NCBI GenBank assembly: GCA_019420275.1
Contig: JAHZHN010000001.1
Location: 186,001-250,000 of the forward strand
Length of the DNA stretch: 64,000 nt
Origin: Clostridiales bacterium
GTDB lineage: Bacteria > Bacillota > Clostridia > Lachnospirales > Lachnospiraceae
Reading direction: 5' to 3'
The first letter of the stretch is position 1; each line of letters opens with the position of its first letter. The position numbers and the translations under genes are program-made. A model generated the notes under the pieces. It was given only the letters and a program-made list of their open reading frames with translations. It was not told the origin of the DNA and did not search any database. Below, piece by piece: positions 54,096-62,825 of this stretch.

Positions 54096-56450
54096 TTATA
54101 TATCTCCATAGCTGGTACGGGCAATGATCTCATTCTGCAGCTCATCTGCCAGCTCCGTAAAATACGCCGTATATCCTGCCACACGGACTGTAAGGCCGCG
54201 GTACTGTTCCGGATTCTTTTTCGCTGCGATTAAATCCTCTTTGCGCACTACATTAAACTGAATATGCGGAATCTCAAGATCCACAAAACTGCGGAGAAAT
54301 TTGGCAAATTTATCGATTCCCGCTTCATTTTTAAAGAATTCCGGCAGGAATTTCATATTTAACAGCCCCCCGTTGGTCGTTAAATTCTTATCCAGTTTGG
54401 ATACAGATTTTAATACCGCTGTCGGACCTTTTACATCTCTTCCATAAACCGGTGACATTCCGCCGTCGGCCAGCGGTTCTTTCGCATGGCGTCCATCCGG
54501 CGTAGCACCGACATTTTCTCCCATCGGAACATGAGCAGATACCGTGTACATGCCGGTATGATACGGACCTCCCCGGTAATTGGTAAATGTGCGGAGGCGA
54601 TTTTTAAAATACTCTGCCCATTTGGTTCCCATGGCATCTACCCAGTCTACATCATTTCCATACTTTGGAACTTTGTTCAGACACATAGCACGCAGGAACT
54701 CGTATCCTTCAAAATCATGTTTCAAGGCATCCAGCATTTCCCCTTTTTCCACTCTGCCCTCATCGTAAATCAGCTGCTTGATCGCTGCCAGGCTGTCCGC
54801 CAGGTTTGCAACCTGGATCATCTGAATACCGGACAGATTATATTTTGCGCCGCCTGCTGTTACATCAGTTCCTTCTTTCATGCAGTTGTCAATGACAGAA
54901 GATAAGAACGGTGACGGCAGCAGATCAATGTGTGCTTTTTCCACTTCTTCACATGCCAGGATCATCTTATCCATAAAATAGTCAATCTGACGGCGGAACG
55001 CTTCCTCCAGATCCTCAAACGTCTTATAATCCTCCAGATTACCATAATCCGGCGCAAAGCGCTCTCCGGTCAGGAGGCAGACACCTCCGGTCAGCGCCGC
55101 TTCCAGCGCTTTATTAAGATTAAACATGGCAGAATCGCTCCATCCCAGATTGTTTCCCTGGGTTGTCAGCTCTACACAGCCTACGATTGCATAATTTAAG
55201 GCATCCTTTTCCTCAATTCCCAGTTCTTCAATGGATGGAATTACTGCCTTATCATTAAAGAACTGCGGCATCCCGCTTCCCTTTGCGACAGTTCTTACGG
55301 CTTCTTTCAGCAGTGCATCTCCGGTTCCTTCATGAAGTCTGACGGATAGATTCGGCTGCGGAAGTCCCAGATGTTTCTGTGCCTGCAAAAACAGGAAAGA
55401 CAGATCATTAGCGTAATCATTTCCATTTTCATCCTGCCCTCCTACCGCAATGTTAAAACCGATTGGGAATCCTGCAAAATATTTTGCACCGTGGGAATTC
55501 CTCATATATACGATTTCATTAAATTTCAGCCAGAGACATTCTATGATTTCCAAAGCATTCTGTTTTGTCAGATTCCCTTCTTCCATGTCTTTTGTATAGA
55601 AAGAAATCAAATGCTGGTCCAATCTTCCCGGAGAAAAAGAAGATGCATTAGATTCCATCTGAAGAACAACAAATAAAAACCAGATGGACTGCACTGCTTC
55701 ATGAAATGTTTTCGGCGGACGTTTGCTTAAGTTTTTACAATTTTGAGCGACTGTAAGAATAGACTTTTTCTTATTCTCATCTGTCTCTCCTGATGCCAGT
55801 TCCATCATAAAATCATGATAACGCATCATGAATTTTCTTGTGCCTTCCATAACAATTTGGACACTTCTGTAAAAATCTTTATGTTCTTCACTGCATGTTT
55901 CTAATTTTGATTCTGCTTCTTCCTGAAGTCCTTTTGGCCCCAATGCCAGCCATTTTACGCAATTTGGACAAATATGCCCTTGTGCATGATCCTTCTGATT
56001 GATTTTTACAACTTTGGCAATCTCGTTAATTTCTGTCCCATATCTTTCTGCCAGAATATCTTCCAAAGATTTCCCCTTCCAATATGGCTTGATCACTTTA
56101 CGAAACGTATCAATATCTTCCTGATGAACGTTAAATCTGTCCTGAGGTCTTGTCGGCAAAGTTTCAAACTCTTTATCCACCCAAGTACTTCCGCTTTCTG
56201 GGAATACAACACCATAACGAACACCTGCGGTACGATTTCCTACAATCAGTTCTTCTGGTTCTGCACTGATGGCAATCTGCTCTAGTGCAGCCTTCAGAGA
56301 TTTGGCTCTTTGTATGATCCTTGGCTGCCCTTCATTTTTTTTGTATGTATCTGTAATGATCAAAGCCTGCTCAATTGAGGCATATCTCGGCTCTGACAGC
56401 ATCTTATTTTTTAAATAAGTCACCCGGTCTGTCTGATAAAGTTCTTCCAT
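54096..56450 (-). CDS. Glycyl radical enzyme of unassigned substrate
   Basis: A 784-residue GRE. The radical glycine is Gly759 (RVAGYTAYF), and the thiyl Cys425 with Glu427 is in VGCVELTTQG. LPQPNLSVR and the HAQGHICPNC stretch (155-164) are notable. The Cys-x-Glu pair points to a dehydratase/lyase rather than pyruvate formate-lyase. No neighbouring dehydrogenase, aldolase, microcompartment or proline gene reveals the substrate. An AT-rich 200-base region upstream separates it from the lipoprotein gene. Confidence 0.88.
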   Translation of the reverse strand: MEELYQTDRVTYLKNKMLSEPRYASIEQALIITDTYKKNEGQPRIIQRAKSLKAALEQIAISAEPEELIVGNRTAGVRYGVVFPESGSTWVDKEFETLPTRPQDRFNVHQEDIDTFRKVIKPYWKGKSLEDILAERYGTEINEIAKVVKINQKDHAQGHICPNCVKWLALGPKGLQEEAESKLETCSEEHKDFYRSVQIVMEGTRKFMMRYHDFMMELASGETDENKKKSILTVAQNCKNLSKRPPKTFHEAVQSIWFLFVVLQMESNASSFSPGRLDQHLISFYTKDMEEGNLTKQNALEIIECLWLKFNEIVYMRNSHGAKYFAGFPIGFNIAVGGQDENGNDYANDLSFLFLQAQKHLGLPQPNLSVRLHEGTGDALLKEAVRTVAKGSGMPQFFNDKAVIPSIEELGIEEKDALNYAIVGCVELTTQGNNLGWSDSAMFNLNKALEAALTGGVCLLTGERFAPDYGNLEDYKTFEDLEEAFRRQIDYFMDKMILACEEVEKAHIDLLPSPFLSSVIDNCMKEGTDVTAGGAKYNLSGIQMIQVANLADSLAAIKQLIYDEGRVEKGEMLDALKHDFEGYEFLRAMCLNKVPKYGNDVDWVDAMGTKWAEYFKNRLRTFTNYRGGPYHTGMYTVSAHVPMGENVGATPDGRHAKEPLADGGMSPVYGRDVKGPTAVLKSVSKLDKNLTTNGGLLNMKFLPEFFKNEAGIDKFAKFLRSFVDLEIPHIQFNVVRKEDLIAAKKNPEQYRGLTVRVAGYTAYFTELADELQNEIIARTSYGDI

Positions 56451-56598
56451 CCATTGTTCTCCTTTCCATTATTTTCTGCCTTCTTATTTTTTATTATTAT
56501 AAATTATTTTTTATTATTTTTCAAGCGTTTCCTATTATTCCTTTTCATTTTTTCGTATTGTTTCTATTTTTAGACCCGGTATTATTTTGCATAACAAA

Positions 56599-56621
56599 AA
56601 AAGCACCCGGCGAGTGCTTTT
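56599..56621 (-). terminator. Terminator of the small lipoprotein gene
   Basis: AAAAGCAC / GTGCTTTT arms with a GC-rich loop, followed by seven T on the minus strand. Confidence 0.85.
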
Positions 56622-56650
56622 CTTCTATTATATATAATTCCCCTTCTGTT

Positions 56651-57085
56651 CTACTCTTTCTCGAATACATAAACACTTGTCCCATCAGTGCCTTTCATTG
56701 TTAGTTCTCCGCCGTCCAGAGTCACTTCCGCAGCTTCAGAGTCGGTGTGAATGATATATACTCCTTTTTCGTCTGATTCTGTCCAAGTTCCATTCGCATT
56801 TTTTCCATAGCCCGTATGATACATGCTCATCGTACCATCATCGTTAAACGTTATTTTGATTTCTGCAAACATATCATGTGCTTCCTGTCTATCCTCTTCA
56901 TCCATCTCCGGATATTCTTCTGCCAACATATCCACTACATCATCTATCTCCTTCGGCTCACTCATGTCTTCCGTCTGAAGTTTTGTCAGCGTCCAGGTTC
57001 CTTCAATGGATCCCATCTGGCAGCCGGTCAGCATTGCTGCCATCATTCCTAACGCCATTAAAACCATTACCAATCTCTTTTTCAT
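56651..57085 (-). CDS. Small acidic lipoprotein
   Basis: A 144-residue exported protein. The signal ends in the lipobox MLTGC, then SIEGTWTLTKLQ, an acidic helix (EIDDVVDMLAEEYPEMDEED), and beta strands ITFNDDGTMSMY and YVFEKE that look like a small lipocalin-like barrel. The start at 57085 is set by AAAGGAGG eight bases away. It is paralogous to the next gene. Its promoter carries the AAAAACAAATT box. Function unknown. Confidence 0.82.
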   Translation of the reverse strand: MKKRLVMVLMALGMMAAMLTGCQMGSIEGTWTLTKLQTEDMSEPKEIDDVVDMLAEEYPEMDEEDRQEAHDMFAEIKITFNDDGTMSMYHTGYGKNANGTWTESDEKGVYIIHTDSEAAEVTLDGGELTMKGTDGTSVYVFEKE

Positions 57086-57139
57086 TTTCATTTCCTCCTT
57101 TGTGCTTCGGCCTATGCCGTTGTTGTTTTCTTTATGCTC

Positions 57140-57171
57140 TCAGTATAAATTCCGTTTTGGAAAATTTGTTT
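57140..57171 (-). promoter_or_regulatory. Shared AAAAACAAATT promoter, copy A
   Basis: On the minus strand AAAAACAAATT (57161-57171), a 15-base spacer and TATACT (57140-57145). It drives the lipoprotein gene and lies directly behind the stop of its paralogue. Confidence 0.7.
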
Positions 57172-57178
57172 TTCGCTT

Positions 57179-57619
57179 CTATATTCTTTCTTTTTCTAAA
57201 ACCAGAATGGCAGTTTCTCTGTCATCTTCCATGTCCAGCTCTTCGCCATGAAAGGTAAATGTGATAATATGAGGTCCCGCACCACCAACAGCTAAATAAA
57301 CTCCATCCTCCATTTCTTTCCAGGTGCCCAGCAACTTTGATTCATCATAATCCACTTCCATTGTTCCATCTTCGCGAAAAATCACTTGAAAATTTTTGAG
57401 TTCTCTTATCGCTTCCTGTCTCTCTTTTTCCGTCAGATTTTTGAAATCTTTTGCAATTTCTTCTATTCTATGAGGCTCACTCATATGTTCCAGCTGTACT
57501 TTTCTGGCCATCCATGTTCCCACAATGGACCTCTTTTGTCGGCCTGTCAAAAAGGCTGTCAATATACCGACTGTCAACATACCAGCTGCTGCTAAAATAA
57601 TGACCCTTCTTTTTTTCAC
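57179..57619 (-). CDS. Paralogue of the small lipoprotein without lipobox cysteine
   Basis: 146 residues, aligned throughout with the protein at 56651: SIVGTW, the EHMSEPHRIEEIAK helix, VIFREDGTMEVDY and ILVLEKE. The signal/anchor reads FLTGRQ where the sister has MLTGCQ, so lipid attachment is lost and it is probably a single-pass membrane-anchored or secreted protein. The start is GTG at 57619 with GGAGG seven bases upstream. Confidence 0.75.
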   Translation of the reverse strand: MKKRRVIILAAAGMLTVGILTAFLTGRQKRSIVGTWMARKVQLEHMSEPHRIEEIAKDFKNLTEKERQEAIRELKNFQVIFREDGTMEVDYDESKLLGTWKEMEDGVYLAVGGAGPHIITFTFHGEELDMEDDRETAILVLEKERI

Positions 57620-57674
57620 CCTGGTTCCTCCTTCCCTCTGGTGTATAACTCCTGCTGTTTTTCTTTGTAGTCTT

Positions 57675-57706
57675 AGTATAAAAACCAATTTGGAAAATTT
57701 GTTTTT
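57675..57706 (-). promoter_or_regulatory. Shared AAAAACAAATT promoter, copy B
   Basis: AAAAACAAATT (57696-57706), a 15-base spacer and TATACT (57675-57680) on the minus strand, upstream of the GTG-start paralogue. Confidence 0.7.
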
Positions 57707-57711
57707 CCTAC

Positions 57712-58278
57712 TTATTTTTCTTTTCGTATTTCGGAAAATCTGCTTCCTGCCACTTCGTATCCTGTCCGGATTCCTTCAAAATCTTTTGAATAATACATAG
57801 TATGTTCTTTTTTGATTCCGGTCTCTCTTGCCAGATCCAAAATCCGCATTTCCGTTCCAAAAAACAGGATTTCCCATCCTCTCCTTTGTTTTTCCTGTAT
57901 GAAATTCCGAATTTTTTTCTGGTCATATTTTGTACTGGCATTCTCCATGCCATCTGTAATAATGAAAACAAGCACTTTTTCATTTTTTTCCGGTTTAACT
58001 CCTTCAAATACCGTTCCTATGGCGTCAAATAACGCCGTATTGCCATACGCATAATACTCCATATGTGTCAAAGCCTCTGCCTGTCGGATTGGCATATGCC
58101 GGTAAAGAATATGGCATTGGTCGCTGAATAAGGCCGTTGTAATATATGCCTCGCCATCCTGCTGTTTTTGTTTTTTCAGCATATCATTATAGTTTCTAAT
58201 CGTATCCTCTTCCTTGCCATACATAGATCCGCTTTGATCTAGGATACATATCATTTCTTTGATACTGCTGTTCTTCAC
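57712..58278 (-). CDS. Von Willebrand factor A domain protein with intact MIDAS
   Basis: A 188-residue cytoplasmic single VWA domain. The metal-binding set is DQSGS (14-18), Thr81 (GNTALFDA) and Asp109 (ITDG). There is no signal peptide or membrane helix. The start is GTG at 58278. Stand-alone VWA proteins often act with protein kinases and phosphatases (for example TerY-type). Two kinase-like proteins are encoded 2-6 kb away. Confidence 0.88.
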   Translation of the reverse strand: MKNSSIKEMICILDQSGSMYGKEEDTIRNYNDMLKKQKQQDGEAYITTALFSDQCHILYRHMPIRQAEALTHMEYYAYGNTALFDAIGTVFEGVKPEKNEKVLVFIITDGMENASTKYDQKKIRNFIQEKQRRGWEILFFGTEMRILDLARETGIKKEHTMYYSKDFEGIRTGYEVAGSRFSEIRKEK

Positions 58279-58313
58279 TTTTCCTCACTCTCCTCTCATT
58301 TTTTCTAACGATA

Positions 58314-58346
58314 ATTCTAATCTTCCTATCTGTTTAATTTGTTTTT
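58314..58346 (-). promoter_or_regulatory. Shared AAAAACAAATT promoter, copy D (VWA gene)
   Basis: AAAAACAAATT (58336-58346), a 16-base spacer and TAGAAT (58314-58319) on the minus strand. It is the most divergent copy of the four. Confidence 0.5.
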
Positions 58347-58355
58347 CTTTTCTTA

Positions 58356-58387
58356 AAAAACAAATTTTCCAAAACAAAATTTATACT
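58356..58387 (+). promoter_or_regulatory. Shared AAAAACAAATT promoter, copy C
   Basis: AAAAACAAATT (58356-58366), a 15-base spacer and TATACT (58382-58387) on the plus strand, upstream of the exported protein at 58442. The TTTTCCAAAA core after the box also matches copy A. Confidence 0.7.
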
Positions 58388-58441
58388 GAAGTTATCAAAT
58401 GAAACAAAGCAAATTCAACGATTGAAACAGGAGGAAATAAA

Positions 58442-59359
58442 ATGTTAAAAAAACTAATTCTTATCATCATCGCCATATTTTTGATTCCAGTGGCTGCAGA
58501 GCAGATTCAGACAATGTCATCTGCCTCCAGAAATTCAGAGCAGGAACAGGCAAAAGAGGAAACCGATTCATTCAGCTCTGATGATACTTCCGACACCGAA
58601 ACCTATGGTACGAGCGATACAGCAGAAGAATCTTATGAAAATACGCAGACTTTATCCGATGATTCTGAGTCTAAAAATTCCAGTGAAACAGACAATAAAG
58701 AAGGGAATGAAGAATTTGACTGGAAATCCGGATATGCCGATGTTCTCCATCATATTGAGGACTATATGTCCATTGAAGATGGTACAGAATGTACATTAAA
58801 AGATCTTGATTTTGACGGTATTCCAGAATTACATATCGTAACTCAAATTGGCGCAAACGAATTACTCGGAAACGCTGTGATTTTCTATTATGATGACAGT
58901 CAGAATTTACAATACACAAAATTTTCTTACGATGGCCAAAGTGCAGATTCTCCTGAACTTTATGTTAATTCCAATGGCGAATACGCATGGCTGGTTGAAA
59001 ATCTGTGCTATGACTACAAAACCGAACAAGATACTTTTTGCACAGATTCTTCAAACAAATCATCAATTGAATATAGTGGAGTCGATGCCAGTAAAATGAC
59101 ATTTTCCAATGGAGAGATAAAATCAACTGTTCTTATTAAGGTTGAAGGAGAAAAATGGACCGGCAAAAAACCATCCCAGTTTTATGCATTCGGAAAAACT
59201 TATGATAATGTCGACGACTTTTTTAAACAGATTAGTTCTAACTGGACATGGAGCCCAGTTGCAGAAACTTACGAATATGTCAGTGTTTCTCCATCCTATA
59301 AAAATCCATCTCAGGAACAAATTAATCAATTACTGGATTCTTATCGCCCGCTGATTTAA
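58442..59359 (+). CDS. Exported protein with acidic linker and DxDxDG motif
   Basis: 305 residues: an N-terminal signal or anchor helix (about 5-20), a Ser/Asp/Glu-rich disordered linker (28-92), then a folded domain with a calcium-binding-like DLDFDGIPEL (121-130). The family was not recognised beyond that motif, which is common in clostridial surface proteins. GGAGG precedes ATG 58442. It is first of a two-gene plus-strand operon with the YARHG protein, divergent from the VWA gene. Confidence 0.75.
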   Translation: MLKKLILIIIAIFLIPVAAEQIQTMSSASRNSEQEQAKEETDSFSSDDTSDTETYGTSDTAEESYENTQTLSDDSESKNSSETDNKEGNEEFDWKSGYADVLHHIEDYMSIEDGTECTLKDLDFDGIPELHIVTQIGANELLGNAVIFYYDDSQNLQYTKFSYDGQSADSPELYVNSNGEYAWLVENLCYDYKTEQDTFCTDSSNKSSIEYSGVDASKMTFSNGEIKSTVLIKVEGEKWTGKKPSQFYAFGKTYDNVDDFFKQISSNWTWSPVAETYEYVSVSPSYKNPSQEQINQLLDSYRPLI

Positions 59360-59391
59360 AAGCATCATAATAAAAGATAGGAGGAATCGAT

Positions 59392-60279
59392 ATGTTAAAG
59401 AAAATCACCGCTTTAATGCTGGCTGCTTCTGTCATAATCATCGCCGCTGCTGCCGTCCGGTCATTTTCATCCAGTTGGACAAAACGTTTTCTGCCCAAGA
59501 AGACCGAGCCAAAGCAGACAGAAGCTCCAGCTCCTATCGAAAAAAAGAACATCGAGCTCCTTCCATACAGCGGCACCCGTCTTATCACCAGTGAAGAAGC
59601 GGCTGCGTTATCGAATCAGCAATTAAGAATTGCACGGTGTGAAATCACAGCAAGACACGGCAAGCGCGTCTGCTCAGAAAAAACAAAAGAGTACTTTGAA
59701 TCCATCAGCTGGTATCATCCTTCCAACAATTATGACAGTTCTTCTCTGTCAGACATCGAAAGCAAGAACATAGAAATTCTATATAAGGAAGAGCTGGAAC
59801 GCAAGCAGACTGCCGCCAAAAAGCGCCTGGAGGGAGGCACGAATGGCAAAGATGCAAAAGATTTATCCTCAGATTACGTCGATGTCCTTACTTCTTTTTC
59901 CTATGACGATTTAGCAGGAAAATGGATCAGTATAGAAGAAGATTCAGATGACACTCTTGTTCCTAAAAGTACTTCTGTCATAGAAATCAGAGAAAAGGAC
60001 GGCATTTTCTATTACGTATATTATTTTATCCAAATCCCCATCTGCTTTACTCCCGAAGCAGGCACTGAGGAAGGCGAAGCCAGCCGTGTATTCTGCGACT
60101 GTACCACTGGGCTTGTCACATTAGATGAAGATGCCGGAATCATTACATTTTATTCCGGTCTTTCTGATGAACATCCTTTTTTCGTTTTTGAATATGATGT
60201 GATGTCTGACCGCCTAATCCAGACAAATGACGACAAATATCAGGAAATTATGGTAAAAAATGATGATTTTAAATATTAA
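59392..60279 (+). CDS. Exported YARHG-domain protein
   Basis: 295 residues: a membrane helix (about 5-23), a Pro/Lys linker, then a YARHG domain (about 62-131) with LRIARCEITARHG in place of the usual IYARHG, and the WYHPS that follows it. The C-terminal half (150-295) is unassigned. YARHG domains are extracellular and frequent in Firmicutes, often encoded near Ser/Thr kinases. It is cotranscribed with the gene at 58442 (32-base gap, GGAGG). Confidence 0.8.
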   Translation: MLKKITALMLAASVIIIAAAAVRSFSSSWTKRFLPKKTEPKQTEAPAPIEKKNIELLPYSGTRLITSEEAAALSNQQLRIARCEITARHGKRVCSEKTKEYFESISWYHPSNNYDSSSLSDIESKNIEILYKEELERKQTAAKKRLEGGTNGKDAKDLSSDYVDVLTSFSYDDLAGKWISIEEDSDDTLVPKSTSVIEIREKDGIFYYVYYFIQIPICFTPEAGTEEGEASRVFCDCTTGLVTLDEDAGIITFYSGLSDEHPFFVFEYDVMSDRLIQTNDDKYQEIMVKNDDFKY

Positions 60280-60290
60280 ATGTCAAGTCA

Positions 60291-60331
60291 AAAAATCAGG
60301 GAGGAATTCATAAAATCCAACCCTGATTTTT
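60291..60331. terminator. Bidirectional terminator
   Basis: AAAAATCAGGG / CCCTGATTTTT perfect 11-base arms between the convergent YARHG and pseudokinase genes. Confidence 0.9.
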
Positions 60332-60332
60332 G

Positions 60333-62804
60333 TTACTGCGGCCAGTAGTAAGGGGAATCTCCAATAATTCCCAGTGGAGCAATAAAAATTGCCTTGCCTG
60401 TATTTTCATAGTCTTGTACGATTATCGTCATATCTTCAATGAATAAAGACCTGCTTGATTTTTCAGATTTTGAATTTTCCCATGCGCTGCTGATGGAGTT
60501 TTCAAAGTATTTCTTATCCTTCTTTTGCAAATCAGCCGCCAACATTCCAACATCCACAGCCGCATCATCCAAATCTGCAGTACTTTTTTCGCTTCGATAT
60601 ACCACTAATTGTATAACATCATTATTAATACTATCTTTGACTAAACCTAAATTAATGCTTTCTGTCATCTGATAATGTTCTACTGCCTTGAAAGTAGTTA
60701 AAATACTCCCATATTTTTGTATTTCCACTGTATTACTTTTCTTTTCGGAGATTTTTCTCATTTGGTACCCTTTTTTCTTCAAACCACGGATCACATCTTC
60801 TGCGTGAATAAAAAAACGATAATTATTGCATGGCTCGCCCCATTTTATAACATCTTTTTCATCTAATCTATAAAGAACAGCATCTTTCTCATCTTGATAT
60901 TTTTTATCTTCTTTAACGTCCTCTTTAGAAACCGCATGTTCTTTCACATAAGAAATAAATTCTTTATATCGGTCACTTCCTCGTTCATAATTTCCTGCAT
61001 AAACTGTATGATCTTTTTTATTTTCCTGAAAAAGAGAATCATATTGGTCCTCACCAGAAGACATTGGTTTCATATTTATGGAATAGAGCGAATCTTCATT
61101 TTGGGAAATATTATCCTGATGAGAAATATCAATAAGATATCTTGCATTAAGTCTTAATCTAACAGATTCCCCTTTCGGAATTGAAATTTTCCCTAATTCC
61201 ATACACTCTTCTTTTGTCAAATATGTTTCTGTGAATAACAAAGATGACAGCTTCTCCAGAAAACGACTGCATCTTTCTTTCGAAGACTGATACTCTATTC
61301 CCATAAGTCGTCCATTGAATGGATCATAAGTAAAAATGACCGTTTCCGTTTTACCTCGAACTTTATAGGTTTCATCTTTGCTCGAAGACAGTCGAATCCT
61401 TCCTTCCTCATTATCTTCTATATATCCCAGCACGCTTCCTGTTTCATCTGCCAAATCCAGCTTTTGTTCTATCCCCATATAATATTCTATCGCTTCTTTG
61501 GCTGTTTCAAAATCAATACAAAAGGTATTTTCACCCCCCTGATCAATCGGACATTTATCCCAGTCTTTCTCCTTTACTTCATATTCGGTATAGCCGTTAT
61601 ATTTCTTTTCTTCTCCATATTGTAAAAGATAATCTCTTATTTCTTCATATTCTGGATCCTTTTTATCAAAAACCTTTTCGTCCTGTTCATTCTTTACTTT
61701 TTCCCTTGCACGCTCTACTTTCCATGCAAAATATTCTGGCTGATGTGTCTGAATATATGCATATATACCGACTGCTGACACTCCTGCCAAAACAGCCAAA
61801 CAAATCATGCCGATTGCTATTCTTTTCAGAAGATACCCTTTTACCCGTTTTTTTCTTCTTCTTTTTTTCTCCTGCTGGGAAGTATTCAGCCATGCATCTC
61901 CCCAGATATGTCGGATTACTCCCATCTCACGCTCTTCCTCTTCTCTCGGAAGATCTATACTTTCCAACAGATTTCCAATAGAAAAGAACCGCATCTGAGA
62001 TTCCAGGGATATGCCCCGCATTAATGCCTGTTCCGTTTTATCCTCAATTTTTGTGTACCAATGAGGACTTCTTACATTATCTTTTTTCATTCGATCCGAT
62101 GATTTTTGAATCTTGTGTCCTGTAACCATTTCATACCATATTGTGCAAAGTGCATATACATCGGTCCATGGTCCTAAAATCCCTTTACCATCCTGCTGCT
62201 CTGGTGCTTTATACTCATCCGAATTTTCCTCAGACAATCTGCCTTTACAGTCTGCCAGCAGCCGAAGAGTCCCATCTTTCATCACGATCAAATGTTCTGG
62301 CGTAATATTTCCATGAATCTGTCCATTCGCATGAAGTCCACTTACCGCCCGAAGGACCGGGCGAAGTAATCGTATCACATCCTCTTCTTCTATTTTATGT
62401 TTTTCCTTTATATAATCTTCCAGAGTTTCTCCTTCTGGAAACGTTGTAATCATATACCCCTTTCCGTTTCTCAAAAAGTAATCCTTGATCACCGCCATAC
62501 CGGCGGAAAAACTTTTCCCGAACAAGTTCCTTATTTCCTTCTCTTTTTTCGTTCTCCAAAACTCCTCCGGATATTCATATACTAGTACTTTTTGTTCCAA
62601 CACAAGATCATATCCCGCATACCGCACAGTATGTCCATCCTGTTCCAAAGCTGCTCCAATCATATATTTACTGCAAAGTACAGCATATGGCTCCAGAAAA
62701 TTTTCCTGCCATTCGTATTCCCACAGCCCCTTCTTACATATAGGACAAATTTGTTCCGGCTTATCTTTTTCATTCATACAGAATATGCATTTTTTCTTTT
62801 TCAT
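60333..62804 (-). CDS. Membrane pseudokinase with N-terminal zinc ribbon
   Basis: 823 residues. A zinc ribbon (C6, C9, C20, C23) precedes a kinase fold (about 40-286). The activation end (YKAPEQ, PWTDVYALCTIWYEMVTG) is kept, but every catalytic motif is lost: the VAIK lysine position is Tyr76 (VLVY), HRD reads HGN (164-166) and DFG reads ADC (184-186). A basic stretch and one membrane helix (about 329-351) lead to a large external region. Its last ~200 residues match the external domain of the kinase encoded upstream (YAGNYERGSDRY, WGEPCN, VEIQKYGSILT). It is in one operon with that kinase (21-base gap). Confidence 0.85.
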   Translation of the reverse strand: MKKKKCIFCMNEKDKPEQICPICKKGLWEYEWQENFLEPYAVLCSKYMIGAALEQDGHTVRYAGYDLVLEQKVLVYEYPEEFWRTKKEKEIRNLFGKSFSAGMAVIKDYFLRNGKGYMITTFPEGETLEDYIKEKHKIEEEDVIRLLRPVLRAVSGLHANGQIHGNITPEHLIVMKDGTLRLLADCKGRLSEENSDEYKAPEQQDGKGILGPWTDVYALCTIWYEMVTGHKIQKSSDRMKKDNVRSPHWYTKIEDKTEQALMRGISLESQMRFFSIGNLLESIDLPREEEEREMGVIRHIWGDAWLNTSQQEKKRRRKKRVKGYLLKRIAIGMICLAVLAGVSAVGIYAYIQTHQPEYFAWKVERAREKVKNEQDEKVFDKKDPEYEEIRDYLLQYGEEKKYNGYTEYEVKEKDWDKCPIDQGGENTFCIDFETAKEAIEYYMGIEQKLDLADETGSVLGYIEDNEEGRIRLSSSKDETYKVRGKTETVIFTYDPFNGRLMGIEYQSSKERCSRFLEKLSSLLFTETYLTKEECMELGKISIPKGESVRLRLNARYLIDISHQDNISQNEDSLYSINMKPMSSGEDQYDSLFQENKKDHTVYAGNYERGSDRYKEFISYVKEHAVSKEDVKEDKKYQDEKDAVLYRLDEKDVIKWGEPCNNYRFFIHAEDVIRGLKKKGYQMRKISEKKSNTVEIQKYGSILTTFKAVEHYQMTESINLGLVKDSINNDVIQLVVYRSEKSTADLDDAAVDVGMLAADLQKKDKKYFENSISSAWENSKSEKSSRSLFIEDMTIIVQDYENTGKAIFIAPLGIIGDSPYYWPQ

Positions 62805-62825
62805 CTTTTCATTCTATCCCTTCCA

